Shown: positions 57,777-64,000 of the stretch, in pieces | How the letters are laid out: the number at the start of each line of letters is the position of its first letter | Numbering within the stretch: position 1 is the stretch's first letter | Source: Pseudodesulfovibrio sp. S3 | GTDB taxonomy: Bacteria > Desulfobacterota > Desulfovibrionia > Desulfovibrionales > Desulfovibrionaceae | Assembly: GCF_004025585.1 (NCBI RefSeq) | Contig: NZ_QTZO01000004.1 | Span: forward strand, 186,001-250,000 | Length of the DNA stretch: 64,000 nt | Reading direction: 5' to 3' | Translations under genes and position numbers: made by a program | Notes under the pieces: model-generated | The model's database searches: none | What the model saw: only the letters and a program-made list of their open reading frames with translations | What the model was told of the DNA's origin: nothing

Positions 57777-58094
57777 ATGGCTGTTGTTGAATTCCAGGGC
57801 GCTTCTTTTGAAGTCGACGAAGACGGTTTCCTGCAGAAATTTGAAGACTGGACCCCCGCTTGGGTTGACTACGTAAAAGAGTCTGAAGGTATCAAGGAAA
57901 TCTCTGATGATCACCAGAAAGTCATCGACTTCCTGCAGGATTACTACAAGAAGAACGGCATCGCTCCGATGGTCCGCATCCTCTCCAAGGTCACTGGCTT
58001 CAAGCTGAAGCAGATCTACGAACTGTTCCCGTCCGGACCTGGTAAAGGCGCCTGTAAGATGGCTGGCCTGCCCAAGCCCACCGGCTGCGTCTAG
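57777..58094 (+). CDS. dsrC: Sulfur-carrier protein DsrC (dissimilatory sulfite reductase system)
   Basis: Cytoplasmic substrate of DsrAB that accepts sulfur as a trisulfide during sulfate reduction and delivers it to the membrane complex DsrMKJOP. 105 residues. Both redox-active cysteines are present in the C-terminal arm: C93 (KGACKMAG) and the penultimate C104 (PTGCV), ten residues apart, which separates true DsrC from TusE and RspA. FLQKFEDWTPAWVD and KVTGFKLKQIYELFP are the family core. Strong GGAGG before the ATG, own promoter and terminator, so a monocistronic highly expressed gene. The dsrAB genes are not in the window. Confidence 0.97.
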   Translation: MAVVEFQGASFEVDEDGFLQKFEDWTPAWVDYVKESEGIKEISDDHQKVIDFLQDYYKKNGIAPMVRILSKVTGFKLKQIYELFPSGPGKGACKMAGLPKPTGCV

Positions 58095-58117
58095 TTCTCG
58101 ACCGAACTTGACTGTCT

Positions 58118-58149
58118 AAGGCGGGTGCTTCGGCCCCCGCCTTTTTTTT
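58118..58149 (+). terminator. Terminator of dsrC
   Basis: AAGGCGGGTGC and GCCCCCGCCTT arms with a TTCG tetraloop are followed by eight T residues. Strong rho-independent terminator. Confidence 0.95.
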
Positions 58150-58275
58150 GTGGTTGAGATCAAGGTCGGATATGTCTGTACTGATGGGAGAAAAGTCGGT
58201 ATTTTTTCCTTGCCAAGCGGTAGGTCTATGCGTATAAGACCGAGTTCCACGCAATAATAATGACAGGAGATAGTC

Positions 58276-58503
58276 ATGAAAAACGATATCCATCCCACAA
58301 CCTACAAGGCAAAAGTTCGTTGCCATTGCGGGTACGAGGCTGAATTGCTGACCACCAAAGGCGAAGAGCTTGAAGTGGAAATTTGTTCCAATTGCCATCC
58401 TTTTTACACCGGCAAGCAGCGTTTCGTCGACACTGCCGGTCGTATTGATCGCTTCCGCAAGAAGTATGGCGATCTGAACAGCCTGACCGCAAAAAACAAA
58501 TAG
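58276..58503 (+). CDS. rpmE: 50S ribosomal protein L31
   Basis: Zinc-binding type of L31 (C+ form), 75 residues. [21 protein letters not shown] and [26 protein letters not shown] in outline give the zinc ligands Cys16, Cys18, Cys37 and Cys40 of CHC...CSNC. This form serves when zinc is ample; a C- paralogue was not seen in the window. GACAGGAG lies upstream of the start. It lies between dsrC and the DUF1385 gene. Confidence 0.97.
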   Translation: MKNDIHPTTYKAKVRCHCGYEAELLTTKGEELEVEICSNCHPFYTGKQRFVDTAGRIDRFRKKYGDLNSLTAKNK

Positions 58504-58510
58504 CTTTTTT

Positions 58511-58568
58511 TCGGCGTATGCCGACACCATATGCCTTCGCTGGGGTCTTGTGCCCTTCGAAGGCATAT
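58511..58568 (+). terminator. Two hairpins after rpmE
   Basis: A short hairpin TCGGC-GTAT-GCCGA (58511-58524) is followed by a larger one: ATATGCCTTCG (58529-58539) and CGAAGGCATAT (58558-58568), perfect 11-base arms with further GGG/CCC pairing possible in the loop. No strong T-tract follows, so termination is uncertain; mRNA stabilisation is an alternative. Confidence 0.5.
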
Positions 58569-58684
58569 TGTTATTTGGCGACTTTACAAGCATACTGTGA
58601 ATCCTTACTTGTATGAGTCGGGTGATCGTGCCAAACGCTGGTGAGGTTGGTTTTTTGAGTATCCATTTACCGGAGGGTAATTGA

Positions 58685-59635
58685 TTGAATTTGCGATGGA
58701 TTTTGACGATGGCTGCGCCTCAGGCTGTTGGCGGTCAGGCCGTGATCGAAGGCGTTATGATGCGCTCTAAAGATCGGCTTGCCATTGCGGTTCGTAAATC
58801 CGATGGCGAAATCGTTACCGAAATCCGTCCGTGGTTCTCATTGGTAAGGCATCCACTGCTCAAAAAACCTTTCCTGCGTGGTTTTCCGGTGTTGATGGAG
58901 ACCATGGTCAACGGGATCAAGGCTCTTAATTATTCGGCCATGCAGGCCGCTGAAGGCGATGAGGACGAGGGTGGGGAGTTGACCACTTGGCATCTGGTTC
59001 TGACCATGGTGCTCGCCCTTGGTGCTGCTCTGGGGCTTTTTGTGGTTCTGCCTCACTTTCTGTCTGTGGGCATGGAGATGTTTGGATGGGCGGGAGACGT
59101 TGATTCACTGAGTTTTCATGCTTGGGACGGTGCCATAAAGATGGTCGTGTTCGTGGCCTACATCCTTGCCATTTCGTTTATTCCGGATATCCGTCGCGTT
59201 TTCCAATATCATGGGGCCGAACACAAGGTCATCTGGACCTGGGAAGAGGGCAGGGAACTTTCCCCTGATTCCACCCGTTTCTACAGTCGCCTGCACCCCC
59301 GTTGCGGCACGGCCTTTCTGTTGTTCGTCCTGGTCGTCTCCATCATGCTTTACGCTGTGCTGGTTCCGTATCTGCTGACTTTTTTTGTTCCAGAGAATTT
59401 CATTATTAAGCATCTCTACATCGTGGGCATGAAACTTATCCTCATGGTTCCTGTCAGTTGCGTGGCTTATGAAATGATCAAGTTCGCCGGGAAATACAGC
59501 AAGAATATCCTGTGCAAATTCATGTGCTGGCCTGGCCTGATGCTGCAGTTGCTTACCACCAAGGAACCTGACGACAGCCAGATAGAGGTGGCCATTGCCG
59601 CCTTGCAATGTGCTGTCAATATCAAGGAGTGCTGA
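58685..59635 (+). CDS. DUF1385 family membrane protein
   Basis: A 316-residue inner membrane protein of the DUF1385 (YqhQ-like) family. [24 protein letters not shown] (about 13-36 in outline) is the family's N-terminal signature, and [20 protein letters not shown] and [22 protein letters not shown] in outline are its other conserved motifs; about five to six helices. The TTG start at 58685 has GGAGGG 7 bases upstream, whereas ATG 58709 has none. In many genomes this gene precedes prfA and prmC, exactly as here, implying a link to translation termination; its biochemical function is unknown. Confidence 0.9.
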   Translation: MNLRWILTMAAPQAVGGQAVIEGVMMRSKDRLAIAVRKSDGEIVTEIRPWFSLVRHPLLKKPFLRGFPVLMETMVNGIKALNYSAMQAAEGDEDEGGELTTWHLVLTMVLALGAALGLFVVLPHFLSVGMEMFGWAGDVDSLSFHAWDGAIKMVVFVAYILAISFIPDIRRVFQYHGAEHKVIWTWEEGRELSPDSTRFYSRLHPRCGTAFLLFVLVVSIMLYAVLVPYLLTFFVPENFIIKHLYIVGMKLILMVPVSCVAYEMIKFAGKYSKNILCKFMCWPGLMLQLLTTKEPDDSQIEVAIAALQCAVNIKEC

Positions 59636-59636
59636 C

Positions 59637-60704
59637 ATGTTTGGCAAGCTTGAACAGATAGCCGAAAAATATGACAAGTTGGAGCAGGAGCTTGCCCAAC
59701 CCGATATTTTCAATGACCAGGAACGGTACAAGAAGGTCTCCAAGGCCCACGCCGATCTCCGAGAAGTGGTCGAGGTCTTTCGCAAGTACCAGCAGTTTTC
59801 TTATGATCTGGAAAACAACCGGGAACTGCTGCACGATTCTGATCCTGATATTCAGGACATGGCCCAGGCCGAGATTGATGAAATCGAGGCTCAATTGTTC
59901 GATTTGGAAGAGCATCTCAAGGTTTTGCTGTTACCCACCGATCCCATGGATGAAAAGAATATCATTCTTGAAATTCGGGCAGGTACCGGCGGCGATGAGG
60001 CGGCTCTTTTTGCGGCCGATTTGTACCGCATGTACTGTCGCTACGCTGAGATCAATCGCTGGAAGGTCGAGGAGATGAGTTCCAACCAGACCGGTTCCGG
60101 CGGATACAAGGAAGTGATCGCTTCCATTTCAGGCGACAAGGTTTACAGCAAGCTCAAGTATGAGTCCGGCACTCATCGCGTCCAGCGTATTCCGGCTACC
60201 GAGTCCCAGGGGCGTATCCACACCTCAGCGGTCACCGTGGCCATCATGGCCGAGGCCGAGGAAGTGGATGTGGACATCCGTAACGAGGATCTGCGTGTGG
60301 ACGTGTTCCGTGCATCCGGTCCCGGCGGCCAGTCGGTCAACACCACTGACTCCGCCATCCGTATCACCCATGTCCCCACCGGGTTGATCGTCATCTGCCA
60401 GGATGAGAAATCCCAGCACAAGAACAAGGCCAAAGCCATGAAGGTCCTGCGCTCCCGACTGTTGCAGTTGGAACAGGACAAGGCAAAAGCCGAGGAAGAC
60501 GCAACTCGTCGCAGTCAAGTCGGGTCCGGTGATCGTTCCGAGCGCATCCGCACCTACAACTACCCCCAGGGCCGGGTGTCCGATCACCGTATCAATCTGA
60601 CGCTCCACAAGTTGCCCCAGATACTGGAAGGGGAGTTGTTGGAGTTGACGGAAGCATTGATCAGCCATTTCCAGTCCGAGGCAATGAAGCGTCAGGGCGA
60701 GTAG
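59637..60704 (+). CDS. prfA: Peptide chain release factor 1
   Basis: Class I release factor that reads UAA and UAG. 355 residues. The codon-recognition motif PAT is in [11 protein letters not shown], and the catalytic GGQ is in [14 protein letters not shown], which PrmC methylates on Gln. ATG 59637 is chosen because AAGGAG precedes it and the longer frame from 59595 overlaps the DUF1385 gene. The start codon lies 1 base after that gene's stop, so the three genes DUF1385-prfA-prmC form an operon. Confidence 0.97.
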   Translation: MFGKLEQIAEKYDKLEQELAQPDIFNDQERYKKVSKAHADLREVVEVFRKYQQFSYDLENNRELLHDSDPDIQDMAQAEIDEIEAQLFDLEEHLKVLLLPTDPMDEKNIILEIRAGTGGDEAALFAADLYRMYCRYAEINRWKVEEMSSNQTGSGGYKEVIASISGDKVYSKLKYESGTHRVQRIPATESQGRIHTSAVTVAIMAEAEEVDVDIRNEDLRVDVFRASGPGGQSVNTTDSAIRITHVPTGLIVICQDEKSQHKNKAKAMKVLRSRLLQLEQDKAKAEEDATRRSQVGSGDRSERIRTYNYPQGRVSDHRINLTLHKLPQILEGELLELTEALISHFQSEAMKRQGE

Positions 60705-60727
60705 TCGTATTTTGCGGTGAAACGGTT

Positions 60728-61579
60728 GTGTCCCGCTCTATCCCGAATATTCTCAAGGATTGTGAAAACCGCCTTGCCAAGGTGGATTCACCTCGCTTGA
60801 GCGCGCAACTGCTGACTGCCCATGCACTCGGTTGTTCGCGGTTGACTGTGACCCTGGAGCGGAATCGTATCCTTTCCGATTGTGAGATCGAGGCAATCCA
60901 CGCTCTGGTGGCTCGCCGGGAAGCGGGGGAGCCTGTGGCGTATATCCTGGGCGAGAAGGAATTCTATGGCCTGGATTTTTTCGTTACGCCGGATGTGTTG
61001 ATTCCCCGTCCTGAGACCGAACACATAGTGGAGGAGGTCGAACGGCTCTACCCGAAGGACCGAGTTTTCCGTTTTGCTGACCTCGGAACAGGCTCGGGCA
61101 TTCTGGCCGTAACCCTTTGTGTGCTTTTCCCCGGTGCTCGCGGTGTTGCTGTGGACATCAGTCCGGCCGCCCTGCATGTGGCGCAGAGGAATGCCCACAG
61201 GCATGGCGTGGACGATCGTATTGATTTCCAATGCCTTGATTTTACCAAAGAGGCTCCCGGCGGGGAGTTTGATCTGATCGTGTCCAATCCTCCCTACGTT
61301 ACCGCGGCGGAGTTCAATGCAGCCAGTCACGAGGTCACGACTTTTGAACCAACAGGTGCCTTGGTCAGCGGAGTTGACGGCATGGATCACATTCGTGCCA
61401 TGTTGCCGGGCATTGAATCCACCTTGAAGGCGAAAGGGCATCTGCTCATGGAAATCGGTTTCAGCCAGGGAGAAGATGTTAAAAAAATCATCTGCCGTGA
61501 GTTTTCATTATTTGGGCAGGTTGCAATACTCAAAGATCTTGCCGGTCACGATAGAGTGGTTGTTGCGTCCAAATTATAA
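60728..61579 (+). CDS. prmC: Peptide chain release factor N5-glutamine methyltransferase
   Basis: Methylates the GGQ glutamine of RF1 and RF2 using SAM. 283 residues. N-terminal helical domain (about 1-80) with VAYILGEKEFYGLDFFV, then the Rossmann domain with DLGTGSGILAVTLC (motif I) and the active-site NPPY in IVSNPPYVTA. The GTG start (VSRSIPN) is the best start in the 23-base gap after prfA. Gene order prfA-prmC is conserved in many bacteria. Confidence 0.95.
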   Translation: MSRSIPNILKDCENRLAKVDSPRLSAQLLTAHALGCSRLTVTLERNRILSDCEIEAIHALVARREAGEPVAYILGEKEFYGLDFFVTPDVLIPRPETEHIVEEVERLYPKDRVFRFADLGTGSGILAVTLCVLFPGARGVAVDISPAALHVAQRNAHRHGVDDRIDFQCLDFTKEAPGGEFDLIVSNPPYVTAAEFNAASHEVTTFEPTGALVSGVDGMDHIRAMLPGIESTLKAKGHLLMEIGFSQGEDVKKIICREFSLFGQVAILKDLAGHDRVVVASKL

Positions 61580-61712
61580 TCGTAGAAAAGACACAAAAGC
61601 TCTCTGTTGTTGTTGTAAAAATACAAATAGTTGTGGAAATGCAACACTTGTTTAGAATAAGTCTAGTATGAAAAAGTTAATAAAATAAGATGGTTGTCGC
61701 CAAATTGCGTGG

Positions 61713-61728
61713 TGGCATTTTTCTTGCT
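61713..61728 (+). promoter_or_regulatory. Sigma-54 (-24/-12) promoter upstream of lpxC
   Basis: TGGCATTTTTCTTGCT has GG (61714-61715) and GC (61726-61727) 10 bases apart and matches TGGCAy-N5-TTGCW at nearly every consensus position. Predicted start near 61739 leaves about 22 bases before the lpxC ATG. Confidence 0.65.
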
Positions 61729-61760
61729 TAAGGATATTCGGTTACTTAACCGGAGGAATA

Positions 61761-62681
61761 ATGTCTCAGACAACCATACAGAAATCAGTACGTTGCACCG
61801 GAATCGGTCTCCACAGCGGTAAGCAGGTGGAAATGGTTCTGCGTCCGGCAGCGGAAGATACCGGTATTCTCTTTTCTCTCCGCAACGGTTCCGGGTCGAC
61901 CTTCCTGACGCCAGCACCGTCTCTGGTCGTCGAGACCGCCCTCGCCACTGTCTTGGGTGATGGGCGGGAGACCGTTGCCACTGTAGAACATCTTCTTGCC
62001 GCCATCCATGGTATGGGTGTCGACAATATCCATATTGAAGTTCTCGGCAAGGAATTGCCCATCATGGACGGCAGCGCAGCCTCTTTTGTCTATCTGCTCA
62101 AGCAGGCCGGCATTCACAAGCTGAACAAGCCCCGCAAGGTCATAGGCATCAAAAAAGCCGTTGAATTCGAGCAGGACGGCAAGTACATCAAGGCTCGTCC
62201 ACATGATGGCCTGTGCATCGACTACACCATTGAGTTTGCGCATCCCCTCATCGGTCGTCAGCATATGGAATTGGAAATCACTCCTGACAATTTTGCCAAG
62301 AAAGTTGCCAAGGCCCGTACTTTCGGATTTCTCAAGGAAGTAGATTATCTTCATGCCAATGGTTTGGCGCTGGGCGGATCACTGGATAACGCGGTCGTCC
62401 TGGACGAGTACACGATCCTTAATTCGGAAGGCCTTCGCTTCACCGATGAGTTTGTCCGTCATAAAATTTTGGACTTTGTTGGCGATATGGCCATTCTCGG
62501 TGCGCCCCTGCATGGCCATTTTGAGGTCTTTGCCTCCGGGCATGCTTTGAACAACGCCTTTCTTCGGCATCTTGACGGGAACAGGGACTTGTATCTTGAA
62601 GAAAAGATCATCCCCCTTCCTGATACCGCCACCGAAACCCTTGGGCGGGAATGCGTACAGCCTGTACCCGCTGTTGCTTAA
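61761..62681 (+). CDS. lpxC: UDP-3-O-acyl-N-acetylglucosamine deacetylase
   Basis: Zinc enzyme for the committed step of lipid A synthesis. 306 residues, typical. Zinc ligands: the His of VEHLLAAIHGMG and the His and Asp of RHKILDFVGDMAILG; the catalytic Glu is the E before the first motif; the general base His is in FEVFASGHALNNAFLR. SVRCTGIGLHSGKQVEM begins the first domain. GGAGGAATA precedes the ATG. Preceded by a sigma-54-type promoter and followed by its own terminator, so monocistronic. Confidence 0.96.
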   Translation: MSQTTIQKSVRCTGIGLHSGKQVEMVLRPAAEDTGILFSLRNGSGSTFLTPAPSLVVETALATVLGDGRETVATVEHLLAAIHGMGVDNIHIEVLGKELPIMDGSAASFVYLLKQAGIHKLNKPRKVIGIKKAVEFEQDGKYIKARPHDGLCIDYTIEFAHPLIGRQHMELEITPDNFAKKVAKARTFGFLKEVDYLHANGLALGGSLDNAVVLDEYTILNSEGLRFTDEFVRHKILDFVGDMAILGAPLHGHFEVFASGHALNNAFLRHLDGNRDLYLEEKIIPLPDTATETLGRECVQPVPAVA

Positions 62682-62701
62682 TCCACATCAATACGATCTG
62701 T

Positions 62702-62731
62702 AAAAAGTCCGCCTTTCGGCGGACTTTTTTT
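62702..62731. terminator. Bidirectional terminator after lpxC
   Basis: AAGTCCGCC (62705-62713) and GGCGGACTT (62718-62726) with a 4-base loop, a T-run on the plus strand and an A-run (T-run on minus) on the left. It can serve lpxC and the convergent minus-strand gene ending at 62730. Confidence 0.92.
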
Positions 62732-63566
62732 ATGTCTTGAACAACATTTCGGTGATAATCCCGCAGTGGCTGTTTCGTGGGAGCTTGGATGTGCCCAAGT
62801 GCTGAATCCCGAGGGTGAGGCCTCGGTGCTCTCGGCTGTTGAGATATTTTTGGAGAGACTTTTCATGATCGGGGTGCTGAATTTTCAATTTGTAGGCAAG
62901 GGTGTTGCCTTTATAGAGGAACTGCACCCTGACCAATCCCAATGCTGCGTGATCGAATTCGACTATGGTTTCAGAGAGTTTTGTAGTGTCGCCGCTGTCT
63001 CGGATGAATGTTGTCTGACGCAGGCTTTCCGGTGCCAGCCAGGGCTGGTAGAGGACATGCCCTTTACGGTCGGCTTCCAAGGAGGCGGAGATGGTGCTGA
63101 CGCAGTTGAAAGCGTCCATATATGCGGCGTGAATATCAGGGTGTTGCGCAAGGAGCTTCAGAAACCCTGCAATGTCAAGGGAGTTGCCGGCATACCCGGA
63201 TTCTTGCAGGCCGGTCCTGAATCTGTGCTCAAAGAGGGTTCGGGCGGTGTCAAAGGCGCTGGCTAAGCCAAGGACATTCACGCCGGTTGTTTGGGAGAGA
63301 GGAAGTTCTTTGAGGATGATGTCTGGAGTGAGTTGGTTGACGATGAAGAGCAGGTGGCTGCCTTCCTGGTGGCGGGCTTCGATCTGGGCCAGCAGTCGGA
63401 TGTCGTCGATCTCAACCCAGGCCATGGAATTGGGAAGGTTCTTGAGCAGGATGCCGCGTATTTTCTGGCCTAGTCTGTACTTGCGTCGGAAGGAGTCGGA
63501 ACGTCTTCCGCTGCCGCTTCCGTTCTGTGAGTCGCCGCTTCCTGTTCCTGATCCTCTTATGCGCAT
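62730..63566 (-). CDS. Uncharacterised protein with Gly/Ser-rich N-terminus
   Basis: A 278-residue protein with no signal peptide or clear membrane helix. The N-terminal 30 residues are Gly/Ser/Arg-rich and look disordered. Central segments (GILLKNLPNSMAWVEIDDIRLLAQIEARHQEG in outline) and the end (ALGLVRVQFLYKGNTLAYKLKIQHPDHEKSL) have a beta-rich pattern that recalls the C-terminal domain of flagellar hook-length control proteins, but the match is too weak to name it. It is transcribed on the minus strand, 13 bases after the gene at 63580. Function unknown. Confidence 0.55.
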   Translation of the reverse strand: MRIRGSGTGSGDSQNGSGSGRRSDSFRRKYRLGQKIRGILLKNLPNSMAWVEIDDIRLLAQIEARHQEGSHLLFIVNQLTPDIILKELPLSQTTGVNVLGLASAFDTARTLFEHRFRTGLQESGYAGNSLDIAGFLKLLAQHPDIHAAYMDAFNCVSTISASLEADRKGHVLYQPWLAPESLRQTTFIRDSGDTTKLSETIVEFDHAALGLVRVQFLYKGNTLAYKLKIQHPDHEKSLQKYLNSREHRGLTLGIQHLGTSKLPRNSHCGIITEMLFKT

Positions 63567-63579
63567 GGTCGTGCAGTGG

Positions 63580-63987
63580 TCAGGCCTGGTCGATGATCAG
63601 CTCAATTTCTTCGAGACCCAGGCCTGTGGATTTTGCGAGTTGTATCGGAGATTTGCCGGAACGGTGACCTTTGAGAATGATTTCTCTCATGAACTGCGGT
63701 GACTTGCAGTACTCATTTGCGAGATTGACCAGTTTCTTCAGTTCCACGGCCTTGTTTTCTAGCTGAGCATTCAATGCCACCAACTCGTGTTGGCGCTGTT
63801 CAAAGGTGGCCACCAGCTCGCTTTCCAGTTGAGTATTGAATTGCAATCGTTTGATGAAGTCCGCCTGGTTGGCCTGAATACCGGAGAGGAGGGTCTCTGA
63901 TTTGCGGAGACGCAGAAAAAACAGAATGACGATGACGAGCAGAATGACTTCACTGATGGAGAAGAGAATGATGAGCAGGTCGGACAT
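63580..63987 (-). CDS. Uncharacterised membrane-anchored coiled-coil protein (DUF2802-like)
   Basis: A 135-residue protein with an N-terminal membrane helix (about 4-26: LLIILFSISEVILLVIVILFFL), a coiled coil (about 30-95) and a C-terminal segment (SGKSPIQLAKSTGLGLEEIELII in outline) that resembles a helix-turn-helix, as in DUF2802 proteins found near flagellar genes. The ATG start lies 13 bases before the right end of the window, so a longer N-terminus outside cannot be excluded. The downstream gene at 62730 is in the same direction. Function unknown. Confidence 0.6.
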   Translation of the reverse strand: MSDLLIILFSISEVILLVIVILFFLRLRKSETLLSGIQANQADFIKRLQFNTQLESELVATFEQRQHELVALNAQLENKAVELKKLVNLANEYCKSPQFMREIILKGHRSGKSPIQLAKSTGLGLEEIELIIDQA

Positions 63988-64000
63988 GGTTTTTTTGCGG

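Overview
The window is a 64 kb piece of a chromosome from a Gram-negative sulfate-reducing bacterium of the Desulfovibrionaceae (Desulfovibrio/Pseudodesulfovibrio type). The evidence is a DsrC protein with both C-terminal cysteines, an Rnf complex preceded by a ten-haem cytochrome c, a tungsten aldehyde:ferredoxin oxidoreductase with a TupABC tungstate transporter, LpxC and TolC (outer membrane), and -24/-12 (sigma-54) promoters. Genes are dense on both strands. No prophage, insertion sequence, CRISPR array or integrase was seen, and no gene-free stretch exceeds about 300 bases.

Layout. 1-4.4 kb: end of a TolC-type channel, a tiny zinc-ribbon protein, a lytic transglycosylase and two glycosyltransferases. 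4.5-10.2 kb: a large TPR protein with a CCHC zinc knuckle, gpmA, mutY and a VgrG3-like muramidase behind a sigma-54 promoter. 10.3-14.8 kb: RqcH/NFACT protein, DksA-like protein, a tRNA-Gly/tRNA-Cys/tRNA-Gly cluster, a SAM-binding protein and a DMT permease. 15-21 kb: psd-pssA (phosphatidylethanolamine synthesis) followed by leuACDB. 21-28.6 kb: two small coiled-coil membrane proteins, a GIY-YIG protein, ABC-F ATPase, MutT-like hydrolase, metF, asd, a class IV PLP enzyme and a glycosyltransferase. 28.9-33.6 kb: a SulP permease fused to zinc ribbons, STAS and cyclic-nucleotide-binding domains, and rfbB/rfbD.

33.6-41.3 kb is a tungsten region on the minus strand: aldehyde oxidoreductase, MoaD-like and ThiF-like proteins, a ModE-like regulator without a metal-binding domain, tupABC and a MobB-like protein carrying a 4Fe-4S motif. 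A palindrome of the form ATTRTGC-N8-GCATAAT occurs upstream of the ModE-like gene and again in front of the oxidoreductase gene, which suggests one regulator for the module. 41.3-48.4 kb: tRNA-Val and the dhcA-rnfCDGEAB operon, where RnfB is fused to a GltD-like flavoprotein.

48.5-58.5 kb: signalling and redox genes (PilZ-like, TrxR-like, sterol-desaturase-like, response regulator-TPR, HD, CheY-like, Tim44-like), then a METTL21-type methyltransferase translationally coupled to a YcaO-TPR protein, a 56-bp inverted-repeat structure, dsrC and rpmE. The methyltransferase/YcaO pair next to dsrC is the best candidate for an undescribed protein-modification system. 58.7-64 kb: DUF1385 membrane protein, prfA, prmC, lpxC behind a sigma-54 promoter, and two uncharacterised genes.

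Functions come from motif recognition and family knowledge only; no database search was possible.
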